Shown: positions 26,460 to 36,039 of the stretch, piece by piece
How positions within the stretch are numbered: the stretch's first letter is position 1
Layout: the number at the start of each line of letters is the position of its first letter
Origin: Candidatus Saganbacteria bacterium
Lineage (GTDB): Bacteria; Margulisbacteria; WOR-1; O2-12-FULL-45-9
DNA length: 64,000 nucleotides
Direction: 5' to 3'
Assembly: GCA_016932255.1 (NCBI GenBank)
Contig: JAFGDE010000009.1
Span: 1 to 64,000 of the forward strand
The notes under the pieces: generated by a model
The model's database searches: none
What the model was told of the DNA's origin: nothing
The model's input: the letters and a program-made list of their open reading frames with translations, nothing else
Position numbers and translations under genes: made by a program

Positions 26460-27596
26460 ATGGCAAGGCTTAAAGAACTGCATAGATTCGGTCAGAGCCC
26501 CTGGCTGGACGGTGTTGAGCGTGATTTATTGCTTTCCGGCAGGCTTAAACAGCTGATCGATGAGGCCGGCATTACTGGTGTGGCGATCGAGCCTGCTGTG
26601 CTGGAAAAATCAGTCTCAAACAATAGTACCTATGACGCGGAGATAGAGCGCTTGGCCAAGCAGGGATTGGCCGCGCAGCAGATATATGAAGAACTGGCCG
26701 TTTGGGACGCGGTCAAGGCGGCCGATCTGCTGCTTGAAACATACCAGAGTAATGCTGGGCATGATGGTTTTGTCAGTATCGGGATCCGGCCGGATCTGGC
26801 CAATGATGCGGAACAGACCGTGGCAGAAGCAAAACGGCTTTATACCAAGATCGGCCGTGCCAATATAATGATCAAAGTGCCGGCGACCAGCGCCGGGATA
26901 GAGGCCACGCGCCGGCTGACAGAACTCGGCCTTAATGTCAATGTGACGCTGATCTTCTCTCAAGCCCAGTACACGGCCAGCGCTGAAGCTTATATCCGGG
27001 GCATCGAAGAGCGGCTGGAAAGAGGCGCGGTTGTTGACCGGATCAATTCAGCGGCCGGTTTTTTCATCAGTTTTATTGATTTATACATCGACAGGAATCT
27101 TAATGATCTTATGATCAGGGAATCGGATGAGACCAGGCGGCAGGAGCAGGAGCGCCTGCTCGGCCGGGCTGCGGTTGCCCAGGCCAAGGTCATTTATGCC
27201 CAATATAAGACGCTGTTCCATGCTCCTCAATTTCTCAGGCTCAGGGATAAAGGAGCAAATATACAGCGGATGATGTTGAGCAGTACCAGCACCAAGAATC
27301 CGGAGTATAGTGATGTTAAATATGTCGAAGAGTTGATCGGCAACGGCACGGTCAGCGTTATGTCCCAGAAGACAATGACGGCATTCAATGACCATGGCCG
27401 GGTCGCCGAAACGCTGAATCAGGATTTTAGTGAAGCTAAAAGGATCCTGGCCAGCCTGAAGGAATTTGGCATCTCAAGCGAGGATATCTGCCAGAGGGTG
27501 GGAGAAGCGGTATATGCTATCCAGGATGACGCGTTACAGGCCCTGATCGGATCCTATAATCGCACTGTTAGGTCGATCGATAAAAAGTGCCAGTAA
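26460..27596 (+). CDS. Transaldolase-family protein with altered active site
   Basis: 378 residues aligned end to end with the long actinobacterial/cyanobacterial transaldolases (SPWLDGVERD, IKVPATSAGIEATRRL, VNVTLIFSQAQY, STSTKNPEYSDVKYVEELI). The Schiff-base Lys139 and Asp17 are kept. The catalytic Asn of TTNPS is Glu44 (VAIEPAVLEKS), and the catalytic Glu of VSIEVDPRL is Gly108 (VSIGIRPDL). These residues act in proton transfer in TalB, so classical transaldolase activity is doubtful. It may be a different aldolase or a degenerate paralogue. The frame is intact. Confidence 0.8.
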   Translation: MARLKELHRFGQSPWLDGVERDLLLSGRLKQLIDEAGITGVAIEPAVLEKSVSNNSTYDAEIERLAKQGLAAQQIYEELAVWDAVKAADLLLETYQSNAGHDGFVSIGIRPDLANDAEQTVAEAKRLYTKIGRANIMIKVPATSAGIEATRRLTELGLNVNVTLIFSQAQYTASAEAYIRGIEERLERGAVVDRINSAAGFFISFIDLYIDRNLNDLMIRESDETRRQEQERLLGRAAVAQAKVIYAQYKTLFHAPQFLRLRDKGANIQRMMLSSTSTKNPEYSDVKYVEELIGNGTVSVMSQKTMTAFNDHGRVAETLNQDFSEAKRILASLKEFGISSEDICQRVGEAVYAIQDDALQALIGSYNRTVRSIDKKCQ

Positions 27597-27626
27597 TTCT
27601 CTGTTGTTCAATAAGCCGGTACTATC

Positions 27627-28340
27627 CTATTTTTCTTTAGCCTCATAGACCACGGTTAGGGAGCCGCGAACTTCAACCTTGCCTAAAGATATCGGTGTTT
27701 CGCTGCGGCCTCCGCCCCGGCCATCAGCCGCAAAAGCGATCGACCGGTTGACCTGGGGCACGACCTGGGCGCCGGTTTCCCTGATCGATTTAATACCTAT
27801 GATGGTCAGTCCGGCGGCCGCGGCAATGATCTCAGCTTTACCTTTAGCCTCGGTAAAGGCCTGCTGCAGCGCGGCTTTTTTGACCGGCGCGTCTGACTTG
27901 AGGCCAAAAGTCACATGATTGATATTGGTGGCACCGGCGGAAATGGCCGTGTCGATCGTTTTGCCCAGTTCGGTCAGTTCGGTAACGGTCACATCGATCT
28001 CGTTGCGGGCCGTATAGCCGATCAGGTCGCGCTCACCGCGATCATACTTGTATTGCGGATAAAGGCTGGCCTGGGAAGTTTTTATCTCGTCCCGGTTCAG
28101 GCCGAGTTTTTCAAGGCTTGACAGGATAGCGCTCATCTTGGAGGCGACAGTTTGCTGGGCTTCGACCGCGGTCTTTTCAGTGCGCTCAACACCGATGGAA
28201 ATATGGGCGATGTCCGGCGGCACTTTGATCTCACCCTGGCCTGTGATGGTCAGGTCTGTTGCCTCGCCTTTCAGGGGCGCGGCCTGGCCCGATCCGGCCA
28301 GGAACAAGAGGCAGAGAAGGGCTGCAACTGTTTTTTGCAT
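27627..28340 (-). CDS. SIMPL-domain (DUF541) periplasmic protein
   Basis: 237 residues. A signal peptide (MQKTVAALLCLLFLAGSGQAA) leads into the SIMPL fold: TDLTITGQGEIKVPPDIAHI, IGVERTEKTAVEAQQTVASKM, FGLKSDAPVKKAALQQAFTEA and KVEVRGSLTVVYE. The frame is open 31 codons upstream, but ATG 28340 directly starts the signal peptide and has AAAGGAG at the right distance. SIMPL proteins are exported to the periplasm or outer surface. Their role is poorly defined. It is transcribed away from dnaB. Confidence 0.85.
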   Translation of the reverse strand: MQKTVAALLCLLFLAGSGQAAPLKGEATDLTITGQGEIKVPPDIAHISIGVERTEKTAVEAQQTVASKMSAILSSLEKLGLNRDEIKTSQASLYPQYKYDRGERDLIGYTARNEIDVTVTELTELGKTIDTAISAGATNINHVTFGLKSDAPVKKAALQQAFTEAKGKAEIIAAAAGLTIIGIKSIRETGAQVVPQVNRSIAFAADGRGGGRSETPISLGKVEVRGSLTVVYEAKEK

Positions 28341-28394
28341 GGCGTATAACTCCTTTATCCTTGATCTTAAGGGCAATTTTAACACAGCGCAACC

Positions 28395-28423
28395 TTGAAT
28401 CAAAGGCGCTGATAGGGTAGAAT
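28395..28423 (+). promoter_or_regulatory. Promoter of the dnaB operon
   Basis: TTGAAT (28395-28400), 17 bases, TAGAAT (28418-28423). The dnaB ATG is 9 bases after the -10 box and no Shine-Dalgarno is present, so the mRNA is likely leaderless or nearly so. Confidence 0.55.
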
Positions 28424-28432
28424 TATCATACA

Positions 28433-29770
28433 ATGGCTGAGGAACGCATTCCCCCCCAGGACCTGATAGCTGAACAATCCGTCATCGGTTCGATGCTGCT
28501 GGATAAGAACGCGATCGTCCGTGTGGTCGAATTGCTGACGCCGGAAAGCTTCTATCGCGATGCCCACCGTTTTATCTATGAGACCATCCTGGAACTTTTT
28601 GATAAGGGCGAGCCAATCGACCTGGTCACGGTCACCGATTGCCTGCGCAAGAACGGCAGGCTTGAGCTGGTTGGCGGTTCGGTCTATGTCGCTGACCTGT
28701 TGAACTCAGTGCCCACTTCAGCCAACGTTGATTATTACGCCAAGATCGTGGAAGAAAAGGCCGTGCTGCGGCGATTGATCGAAGCCGGCACGCAGATCGT
28801 AGCTGAGGCTTTTGAGGGCTCGGATGATGTTGATCAGGTGCTGGACCGGGCCGAGAAGTCGGTCTTTGATATCGCGCTTAAGCGGGTGCGCCAGGGTTTC
28901 TGCAAGATCGACACGGTCATTAAGAATGTGCTGGACAAGATCGACAGCCTCTATGATAAGAAGGATGCGCTGACCGGTGTGCCGACGGGATATCCTGATT
29001 TGGATAAAATGACCGCCGGTTTCCAGAACGCTGATCTGATCATTATCGCGGCGCGGCCGTCGGTCGGTAAGACCGCTTTTGCCCTGAACATCGCCCAGAA
29101 CGCGGCCATTAAATATAAACTGCCGGTGGCGGTCTTCTCCCTGGAAATGAGCAAGGACCAGTTGGCTCAGCGTATGCTCTGTTCCGAGGCGGAGGTTGAC
29201 GCTCAAAAGCTCAAGACAGCTTCGCTCTCTGACACAGGCTGGAAAAAATTGACCCGGGCCCTGGGCCGGTTGTCCGAAGCGCCTATCTTTATCGATGATA
29301 CTCCGGCGATGACCGCGACAGAAGTCAGGGCTAAAGCCAGACGCTTGAAGATCGAACGCGGCCTGGGCCTGATAATAATAGATTATATGCAATTAATGCG
29401 GGGCCGCGCCCGTGTTGAGAACCGCGTCCAGGAGATATCTGAGATTGCCCGTTCGCTTAAGACCTTGGCCAGGGAGCTCGATGTCCCTGTCGTTGCCCTG
29501 TCGCAGCTGTCGCGTGCTGTTGAGCAGCGCACCGATCGTATTCCGCGCCTGTCTGACCTGCGTGAATCGGGAGAGATCGAGCAGACCGCCGACCTGGTCA
29601 TGTTCATCCATCGCGAGGATTATTATAATCCACAGTCCGACCGCGGCAACATCGCTGAGATTATTATTGCCAAACAGCGAAACGGTCCGGTCGGCACGAT
29701 TGAACTGGTCTTTCGTAAGGAGATCGCCAAGTTCAACAGCAAAGAAAGCAGGTACGAGCAAGTTGCCTAG
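28433..29770 (+). CDS. dnaB: Replicative DNA helicase
   Basis: 445 residues. DnaB is the hexameric fork helicase. The N-terminal domain (AEQSVIGSMLLDKNAI) is followed by a RecA-type ATPase with Walker A ARPSVGKTAF (GKT at 212-214), Walker B LIIIDYMQL, the loop [21 protein letters not shown], and the arginine-finger region SDLRESGEIEQTADLV. No intein is present. It overlaps the LptD-like gene by 8 bases. Confidence 0.98.
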   Translation: MAEERIPPQDLIAEQSVIGSMLLDKNAIVRVVELLTPESFYRDAHRFIYETILELFDKGEPIDLVTVTDCLRKNGRLELVGGSVYVADLLNSVPTSANVDYYAKIVEEKAVLRRLIEAGTQIVAEAFEGSDDVDQVLDRAEKSVFDIALKRVRQGFCKIDTVIKNVLDKIDSLYDKKDALTGVPTGYPDLDKMTAGFQNADLIIIAARPSVGKTAFALNIAQNAAIKYKLPVAVFSLEMSKDQLAQRMLCSEAEVDAQKLKTASLSDTGWKKLTRALGRLSEAPIFIDDTPAMTATEVRAKARRLKIERGLGLIIIDYMQLMRGRARVENRVQEISEIARSLKTLARELDVPVVALSQLSRAVEQRTDRIPRLSDLRESGEIEQTADLVMFIHREDYYNPQSDRGNIAEIIIAKQRNGPVGTIELVFRKEIAKFNSKESRYEQVA

Positions 29771-31292
29771 GCGGTCGCTACTGCTTTTGGCCTGCCTTTG
29801 CCTGGCCCTGCACCTTCCGGTACTGGCCGAAACACCGGAGACTACCGGTGAGGCCGGCGAAATTACCATCAACGCGGACAATGTCATTTTTGACCGTGAG
29901 AACGAGCGCGTCCAGGCCGCCGGGTCCGTTGAGGTCAAGTACCGCGGCGTGACCATTACCGGTAACAGTATCGTTTATAATACTAAACTGAGCCGAGCCT
30001 GGGCTGATAATGGTTTTGTTCTCACTTACGGTGACGTGACGATCGAAGGCCGCACTCTTGACTATAACGTCAAGACCCGTTCAGGCACTGCCACGGACAT
30101 CGATTTTGAGTACCAGGGCATTGAGATGACGGGTAAAAGGGTAGAGCTGAGCCTGGAACGCTTTAAGCTCCGGGACGCAAGTTTTTCCACCTGCAATATC
30201 GAGCCGCCGCACTATCGCGTCACGGCTTCAGAGATAATTTTTTATCCGGAACATGGCTGGCTGGTGGCTTACTGGGGTTATTTCTGGCTGGGTCCTCTGC
30301 CGGTAGTGCCCATGCCGACCTATATCTATGACATGCTGGCAGCTGAGCGCGATCGCCGCAATATCCCGCCCTTTCCGGAGTTTGGCAGCAATGATGAGGA
30401 CGGCACTTACCTGAATGAACGCCTGGCCTGGCATGTCCAAAGGGAGCTCTCCGGTTCCTACAGTATCACTTACGCGACTAAAAAAGGCCTGGGTGCCGGT
30501 ATCGAGGCTGATTATATATTTGATGGTGATTCACGGGGCAATGCCCGGCTCTATTACAACGGCGTGGACGGCCCTTTTGGCGGCGTGACCCATAGTTTAT
30601 TCTTTGGCAAAGAGATCGAAACGGAGGATAAAGGCGCCTTTGCTTTTGTCCAGCTGCCCAAGCGCAAACAGCTTCAACTGGATACGACACTGGCCTATCA
30701 TGAGCGGATAAATTATCAGAGGATCAGTTATTATCCCGACTTCAACTTCAAAGCCCGCAAGCTCGAACTGGGCCGGGACGAGCTGGAACTCGATCTTGAC
30801 CTGATGGCCGGTCTGGTGGCGGAACAGTATAATATCAGGCTGGCGCGCGGCGGCGGGCAGGCTGAGCTCAGCTGGGACCTGCCGGAAAGCGCCTGGGGAG
30901 ATCTGACGCCCGCCCTGGGTGTGGACGGCCGCTATTATTCAAACGGCCAGTCCTGGGAAAAGACGACCGGCGCCCTGCGGCTTGACGAGCGCTGGGCCGG
31001 GGACGTGACCCTGAGCATCGGTTATCAGCATTATTTTTCGATTAACGGCACCAGCCCGTTCAATTACGAGCTTTACCGTTTCCGGCCGGCGGACAAGCTG
31101 ACCTCGGACCTGGGCTTTATGGTCGGAGAGACCGGGGTCGGGATCTCGACATCTTATTATCTCGATACCTGGGATCCCGAGGATATTGATTACTCTTTAC
31201 TCTTCAGGATGCATTGCTATAATCTAATGGTCAAATATCGTTCGCTGAGGAACGAATTTGAGCTCGGCTTCAGTTTAACGGAGGTCAAATAA
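29763..31292 (+). CDS. lptD: LptD/OstA-like outer-membrane protein (short)
   Basis: 509 residues from TTG 29763, which overlaps the dnaB stop (TTGCCTAG). A signal peptide (LLLLACLCLALHLPVLAE) precedes an OstA/LptA jelly-roll (EITINADNVIFDRENERVQAAGS, about 25-130) and a beta-barrel with FKLRDASFSTCNIEPPHYRV and WLGPLPVVPMPTYIYD. LptD inserts lipopolysaccharide in the outer membrane. The usual E. coli protein is about 780 residues, so the barrel here is shorter, as in many deep-branching didermal bacteria. No lptA, lptB or lptE is nearby. Confidence 0.75.
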   Translation: MPRRSLLLLACLCLALHLPVLAETPETTGEAGEITINADNVIFDRENERVQAAGSVEVKYRGVTITGNSIVYNTKLSRAWADNGFVLTYGDVTIEGRTLDYNVKTRSGTATDIDFEYQGIEMTGKRVELSLERFKLRDASFSTCNIEPPHYRVTASEIIFYPEHGWLVAYWGYFWLGPLPVVPMPTYIYDMLAAERDRRNIPPFPEFGSNDEDGTYLNERLAWHVQRELSGSYSITYATKKGLGAGIEADYIFDGDSRGNARLYYNGVDGPFGGVTHSLFFGKEIETEDKGAFAFVQLPKRKQLQLDTTLAYHERINYQRISYYPDFNFKARKLELGRDELELDLDLMAGLVAEQYNIRLARGGGQAELSWDLPESAWGDLTPALGVDGRYYSNGQSWEKTTGALRLDERWAGDVTLSIGYQHYFSINGTSPFNYELYRFRPADKLTSDLGFMVGETGVGISTSYYLDTWDPEDIDYSLLFRMHCYNLMVKYRSLRNEFELGFSLTEVK

Positions 31293-31912
31293 TGTTTATA
31301 ACGTTCGAAGGGCCGGAAGGCTGCGGCAAGTCGACCCAGTCCAAAAAATTGAAGAACCATCTTGAAGCCAGGGGGCATAAGGTACTACTGACCATAGAGC
31401 CAGGCGGCACACAGGTCGGCAAACAGATCCGCGAGGTCCTGCTCGATCCGACCAGCGTGCTTGATGACGCTTCCGAGGTCTATCTTTTTGCCGCCGACCG
31501 CAGCGAACATGTCAGCAAGATCATCCGGCCGGCCCTGGACCAGGGCAAGATCGTGCTGTGCGATCGCTACGTTGATTCGACCCTGGCTTATCAGATTGGC
31601 GGACGCCAATTGCCCGAGGACTTGGTCCGCTATCTCTGCATGGTCTCGTCAAAGGGCCTGGTCCCGGACCTGACCATCCTGCTTGACGTGCCGCCGGAGA
31701 TCGGTCTGAAGCGGGCGCTCAAGGACGGCGAGGCAGACCGTTTTGAAAAAGAGAAACAACTTTTTCATGAGCGCGTTCGGGCAAAATATTTGCAGCTCGC
31801 TAATGATGATCCTGAGCGGATCAAAATAATCGATTCCAGCCAGCGCACGATCGATGATATCCAGGAAGAGATCAGAAAGATCGTTGAAGGAAAATTGAAT
31901 GAAAAGCAGTGA
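31292..31912 (+). CDS. tmk: Thymidylate kinase
   Basis: 206 residues. It phosphorylates dTMP to dTDP. The P-loop FEGPEGCGKSTQSKKL, the DRY-like motif CDRYVDSTLAYQ and the lid region GEADRFEKEKQLFHERVRAKY are intact. In place of the usual TREPGGT there is TIEPGGT, so the Arg of the TMP site is Ile. The ATG overlaps the upstream stop (TAATG). It overlaps alaS by 14 bases. Confidence 0.95.
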   Translation: MFITFEGPEGCGKSTQSKKLKNHLEARGHKVLLTIEPGGTQVGKQIREVLLDPTSVLDDASEVYLFAADRSEHVSKIIRPALDQGKIVLCDRYVDSTLAYQIGGRQLPEDLVRYLCMVSSKGLVPDLTILLDVPPEIGLKRALKDGEADRFEKEKQLFHERVRAKYLQLANDDPERIKIIDSSQRTIDDIQEEIRKIVEGKLNEKQ

Positions 31913-34598
31913 GATCCGGGAAAAGTTCCTGAAATACTTCGAGAGCCAGGGGCACAAGCGGCTGCCGGGCTCATCTCTGGTGCCCAAGGACCCGACAGTC
32001 CTCTTAACCCTGGCGGGAATGCTTCAGTTCAAGCCGATCTTCCTGGGCCAGGAAAAACCCAGGCATAAACGGGCCGCGACCGTGCAAAAATGTCTGCGGA
32101 CAAATGATATCGAACAGGTAGGCCGCACGGCCAGGCACCATACTTTTTTCGAGATGCTGGGCAACTTCTCTTTTGGCGACTATTTCAAGCGAGAAGCAAT
32201 CAAGTTCGCCTGGGAATTGCTGACCGAGGTATTCAAACTGCCCCGGAACCGGCTGTTGATCGCTGTTTTTGAGAAAGATGACGAGGCCTATGACATCTGG
32301 CAAAAAGAAATGAAGGTCCCGGCTGAGCGCATTTTCCGGCTGGACGAAGAGAATAATTTTTGGGCGGTCGGTCCGACCGGTCCCTGCGGACCGTGTTCTG
32401 AGATCTATTATGACCAGGGCCCGGTCCGGGGCTGCGGCAAGACTGGCTGCGCGCCGGGCTGCGACTGCGATCGCTTCCTCGAGGTCTGGAACCTGGTCTT
32501 CATCCAGTATAACCGCAACGAAAATGGCGAGCTGGTCTTGCTCAAGCAGAAGGGGATCGATACGGGCATGGGCCTGGAGCGGATTGCTTCGGTCCTCCAG
32601 GGCGTTGAATCAAATTTCGATACTGACCTGTTCGTGCCGTTGATCGATAAGATCAAACAAATATCAGGGCAAAAGAAGCTTAATCAGACCTCTTTGCGTA
32701 TAATTGCCGACCATGTCAGGGCGGCGACCAACCTCATCAGTGACGGCGTTATCCCTGAGAACACCGGCCGCGGTTATATCCTGAGGCGCTTGCTCCGCCG
32801 GGCGATCAGGCATGGCAGGCTGCTGGGGATCGAGCGGCAGTTTCTTGCTGAGATAGCCGCTGACGTGATCGAGCAGATGCGCTCTGTTTATCCGGTGCTG
32901 GAGCAGAAGCGCGCCACCGTGCTTTCGGCGATCAAAACAGAAGAGACCAATTTCCTAGCGACGCTGGAGCAGGGGCTGGCCCTGTTCAAAGAGGTCATGC
33001 AGCAGCACGCCAAGGATAAGGTCGTGCCTGGGGCTTCGGCGTTCAAACTGCACGATACGTTCGGCTTTCCTGTTGAGCTGTCCTGCGAGATCGCGGCTGA
33101 GTCAGGTTATAATTTAGACGAAGCTGGTTTTGAGCGCGAAATGGAACAGCAGCGGGAGCGGGCCCGCGCCGCTGGTATCCCGGCCGAGAAAAAGAAATTG
33201 CTGGGCCTTAACCTGGATAAGTTCGGCCGTTCCGAATTCCTGGGCTATGAGAAAAGCTCAAGTCAGGCCAAGATCGAGGCTGTTTTTCCTGATGAGAAGT
33301 TCATTGTCCTGGACCGCACGCCGTTTTACGGCGAGAGCGGCGGCCAGGTCGGTGATACGGGCCTGCTTAAGGTGGGCGGCAAAGAGATCAGGGTGCTTGA
33401 TGCTTTATTAACGCCTAAAGGCACGATCGTGCATGAGGTCGATGAGATTGACGGTCTAAAACCAGAGGTCACGGTCGATGCCAGGATCGATATTTCTAAA
33501 CGCGCGGCCACGCAGGCGCATCATACGGCGACCCATCTGCTCCATAAGGCCCTGCGCGAAGTGCTGGGCGACCACGTTAAACAAGCCGGCTCGTATGTCG
33601 GTCCGGATAAACTGCGTTTTGACTTCAGCCACTTTGCCGCGCCGACAAAACAGGAGCTGGAACAGGTCGAGGCTATGGTCAACCAGAAGATCGGCGAGAA
33701 GATCAAGGTTGAGGTCCTGCAAAAGTCCTATAAAGAGGCGGTAAAGATGGGTGCCATGGCATTGTTCGGCGAGAAATACGGCGAACAGGTCAGAGTGCTT
33801 AAAATCGGCAATTACAGCCTGGAACTGTGCGGCGGTACCCATGTTAAGAACACGTCTGAGATTGGTTTTTTTAAGATAGCCCATGAAAGCGCTCTGGGCG
33901 CGGGGGTTCGGCGCATTGAAGCGGTGGCCGGACAGGTAGCCAAGCTTCAGGTCACTTATAAGGCTAAAGCGCTCAACGATCAGCTTGAAGAGCTGATGCG
34001 TAAGTACAGGCTGCTCCAGATCGAAAAAAGCAATTTGAGCGGCGAAAAGATCTCTGACGTTGAGGTCTTCAAGGTCGAGCTGGCCGAACTGGACCAGCTG
34101 ATGAAGGCGGCTGATCAGCAGGGCTCAGCCAGAGTCAATGCTTTGTTCGATCATCTGCAAGGCAGGCTGGACTGGCTGCGCGACCGTACGATCCGCGTGG
34201 AAAAAGAGATCCGCGAGCAAAAGCTCAAGCAGGCTTCCAGCCAGGCCGCTGAATACGTTAATAATATCAAAGAAGTCAATGGCATCAAGGTGCTGACCCA
34301 GGAATTCGGCCAATATTCAATGGATATGCTGCGTTCTGTTTCGGATACCGTGCGCAATCAAGCCGGCTCATGCGTTATTGTGCTGGCCGCGGTCTTTCCC
34401 GGCAACCTGCGTTTTCTTATCACGGTGACCGATGATCTTGTGGCAAAAGGTGTTTCTGCCAGAGAGCTAGCCGGTATTTTCGGTCGATTGGTCCAGGGCA
34501 AAGGCGGCGGCAAGGATGTCAAGGCCGAGGGCGGGGGCAAGGACCCGACCCAGGTCAATGCGGCTTTCGAGGCCGTGCTGGCCGCTTTAAGCAAATGA
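31899..34598 (+). CDS. alaS: Alanyl-tRNA synthetase
   Basis: 899 residues, full length. The class II catalytic domain begins SSEIREKFLKYFESQGHKRLPGSS and includes RHHTFFEMLGNFSFGDYFK. The editing domain has the HHTATHLLH zinc/hydrolytic site and CGGTHVKNTSEIG. The C-terminal DHHA1-type domain carries GKGGGKDVKAEGGGKDPTQV. It sits between tmk and ruvX; alaS-ruvX-mltG is a widely conserved order. Confidence 0.98.
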   Translation: MKSSEIREKFLKYFESQGHKRLPGSSLVPKDPTVLLTLAGMLQFKPIFLGQEKPRHKRAATVQKCLRTNDIEQVGRTARHHTFFEMLGNFSFGDYFKREAIKFAWELLTEVFKLPRNRLLIAVFEKDDEAYDIWQKEMKVPAERIFRLDEENNFWAVGPTGPCGPCSEIYYDQGPVRGCGKTGCAPGCDCDRFLEVWNLVFIQYNRNENGELVLLKQKGIDTGMGLERIASVLQGVESNFDTDLFVPLIDKIKQISGQKKLNQTSLRIIADHVRAATNLISDGVIPENTGRGYILRRLLRRAIRHGRLLGIERQFLAEIAADVIEQMRSVYPVLEQKRATVLSAIKTEETNFLATLEQGLALFKEVMQQHAKDKVVPGASAFKLHDTFGFPVELSCEIAAESGYNLDEAGFEREMEQQRERARAAGIPAEKKKLLGLNLDKFGRSEFLGYEKSSSQAKIEAVFPDEKFIVLDRTPFYGESGGQVGDTGLLKVGGKEIRVLDALLTPKGTIVHEVDEIDGLKPEVTVDARIDISKRAATQAHHTATHLLHKALREVLGDHVKQAGSYVGPDKLRFDFSHFAAPTKQELEQVEAMVNQKIGEKIKVEVLQKSYKEAVKMGAMALFGEKYGEQVRVLKIGNYSLELCGGTHVKNTSEIGFFKIAHESALGAGVRRIEAVAGQVAKLQVTYKAKALNDQLEELMRKYRLLQIEKSNLSGEKISDVEVFKVELAELDQLMKAADQQGSARVNALFDHLQGRLDWLRDRTIRVEKEIREQKLKQASSQAAEYVNNIKEVNGIKVLTQEFGQYSMDMLRSVSDTVRNQAGSCVIVLAAVFPGNLRFLITVTDDLVAKGVSARELAGIFGRLVQGKGGGKDVKAEGGGKDPTQVNAAFEAVLAALSK

Positions 34599-35014
34599 TA
34601 CGCATCCTGGGCATTGATTTTGGCGAAAAAAGGATCGGCCTGGCCATCTCGGACCCGCTCGGCATCACGGCCCAGCCGCTGGCAGTTGTGGCTAAATCGG
34701 CTGATTTTGCCGCTGATATCAAAGCGATATTAACACTGACCGAGCGTTTTGAGAAGCTCGATGAGATCATTGTCGGCCTGCCCAGGACCATGAAAGGCGA
34801 GATCGGGCAGCAGGCGCGCAAGGTCATGGAATTCGTCGAGGCGCTAAAAAGGAGCCAGCCGGCACCGGTCAGGACCTGGGATGAACGCCTGACAACGGTC
34901 GAGGCTGAGCGCACATTGATCTTTGCCGGGCTGTCGCGCCAGAAGCGCAAGCAGGTCATTGACCGTTCAGCCGCCAGCTATATTCTCCAATCTTATCTGG
35001 ACAGCAGAAAATGA
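34595..35014 (+). CDS. ruvX: RuvX/YqgF family nuclease
   Basis: 139 residues, RNase H-like fold. RILGIDFGEKRIGLAISDP holds the first catalytic Asp, EIIVGLPRTMKGEIG the second strand and TWDERLTTVEAERTL the family box, with DRSAASYILQSYLD at the end. YqgF acts in 16S rRNA 5' end processing or as a putative Holliday junction resolvase. It overlaps alaS and mltG by 4 bases each. Confidence 0.95.
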   Translation: MIRILGIDFGEKRIGLAISDPLGITAQPLAVVAKSADFAADIKAILTLTERFEKLDEIIVGLPRTMKGEIGQQARKVMEFVEALKRSQPAPVRTWDERLTTVEAERTLIFAGLSRQKRKQVIDRSAASYILQSYLDSRK

Positions 35015-36039
35015 ACATCAAACGAATAATATTCTGGATAGTGACGCTTTTAGTCGTTATCGCGGCCCTCTTCTTGGGCTCGCTCTTTCAGGCTGGCAAT
35101 TCCTTTGATAATCAGTACTGCCGGGTGACAATTGATCGGGGCGATTCGACGTTCGATGTGCAAAAGAAACTGGAACATCAGGGCATACTTAAACCTTACA
35201 GCACATTTGCCTTTGCCGCCCGGCTGCTGGGTCTCAGCCGTCAACTCCAGGCCGGCGAGTACGAATTTTCGCCGTCCGAGAAGCTCTTAACGGTATTGCT
35301 CCGCTTGAAGCGCGGGGATGTTGTTGAGCCGGAGATCCGACGGGTCAAGATCACATTTCCGGAAGGGACCTCAATATATAAGATGGGGGAGATCCTGCGC
35401 AAGAATAATGTTAGCGATCCGGATAAGTTCCAGCAGCTGGTCAAGGAGGGGATCACCGAGGGCCTGCGTAAAGAGCATTGGGTGATTTTTAAATATCTGC
35501 CGACGGAATCACTGGAAGGTTTTCTCTATCCTGACACTTACTGGTTCTATGAGAATGCCACGGTCGATCAGATAGTCGAGGCCATGGTCTCGCGCTTTGA
35601 GGAAATGGTCCTGCCGTTCTGGGACAAGGCCAAAGCCGATACCAAATATACACTCTTTGAGATCCTGACCCTGGCTTCGATCGTTGAAAAAGAAGCGGCT
35701 GATCCCAAGGAGCGGCCGATCATCTCCTCGGTCTTTCATAACCGGTTGAACATAAAGATGGCGCTGGATTCCTGCTCCACGATCAAATACGCGCTGGAGC
35801 GGCCGACCAAGATAGTTTATTATGACCAGCTTGAGGTCGATTCTCCTTATAATACTTACAAGAACCGCGGCCTGCCGCCGGGCCCGATCTGCAATCCGGG
35901 CATTGATTCCATCAAGGCGGCTGTTTATCCGGCTAAGACGAAATATTTTTATTTTGTGGCCAAGAATGACGGCAGCCACATCTTCTCCAAGACCTTTGCC
36001 GAGCACCAGCGCGCCCGGGCCAAAGCCCTGGGCAGATAA
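35011..36039 (+). CDS. mltG: Endolytic murein transglycosylase MltG
   Basis: 342 residues. An N-terminal membrane helix (IIFWIVTLLVVIAALFLGSL) precedes LysM-like and YceG domains: LEGFLYPDTYWF, LASIVEKEAADPKERPIISSVFHNRL with the catalytic Glu, and YNTYKNRGLPPGPICNPG. MltG cuts nascent glycan strands in the periplasm next to the membrane. It closes the dnaB-to-mltG run. The ATG overlaps the ruvX stop. Confidence 0.96.
   Translation: MNIKRIIFWIVTLLVVIAALFLGSLFQAGNSFDNQYCRVTIDRGDSTFDVQKKLEHQGILKPYSTFAFAARLLGLSRQLQAGEYEFSPSEKLLTVLLRLKRGDVVEPEIRRVKITFPEGTSIYKMGEILRKNNVSDPDKFQQLVKEGITEGLRKEHWVIFKYLPTESLEGFLYPDTYWFYENATVDQIVEAMVSRFEEMVLPFWDKAKADTKYTLFEILTLASIVEKEAADPKERPIISSVFHNRLNIKMALDSCSTIKYALERPTKIVYYDQLEVDSPYNTYKNRGLPPGPICNPGIDSIKAAVYPAKTKYFYFVAKNDGSHIFSKTFAEHQRARAKALGR

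Noticed and set aside
28341-28433. N-terminal extension of the SIMPL protein to 28433
   Set aside because: It would place 31 residues before a clear signal peptide and cross the dnaB promoter; ATG 28340 has a proper Shine-Dalgarno.
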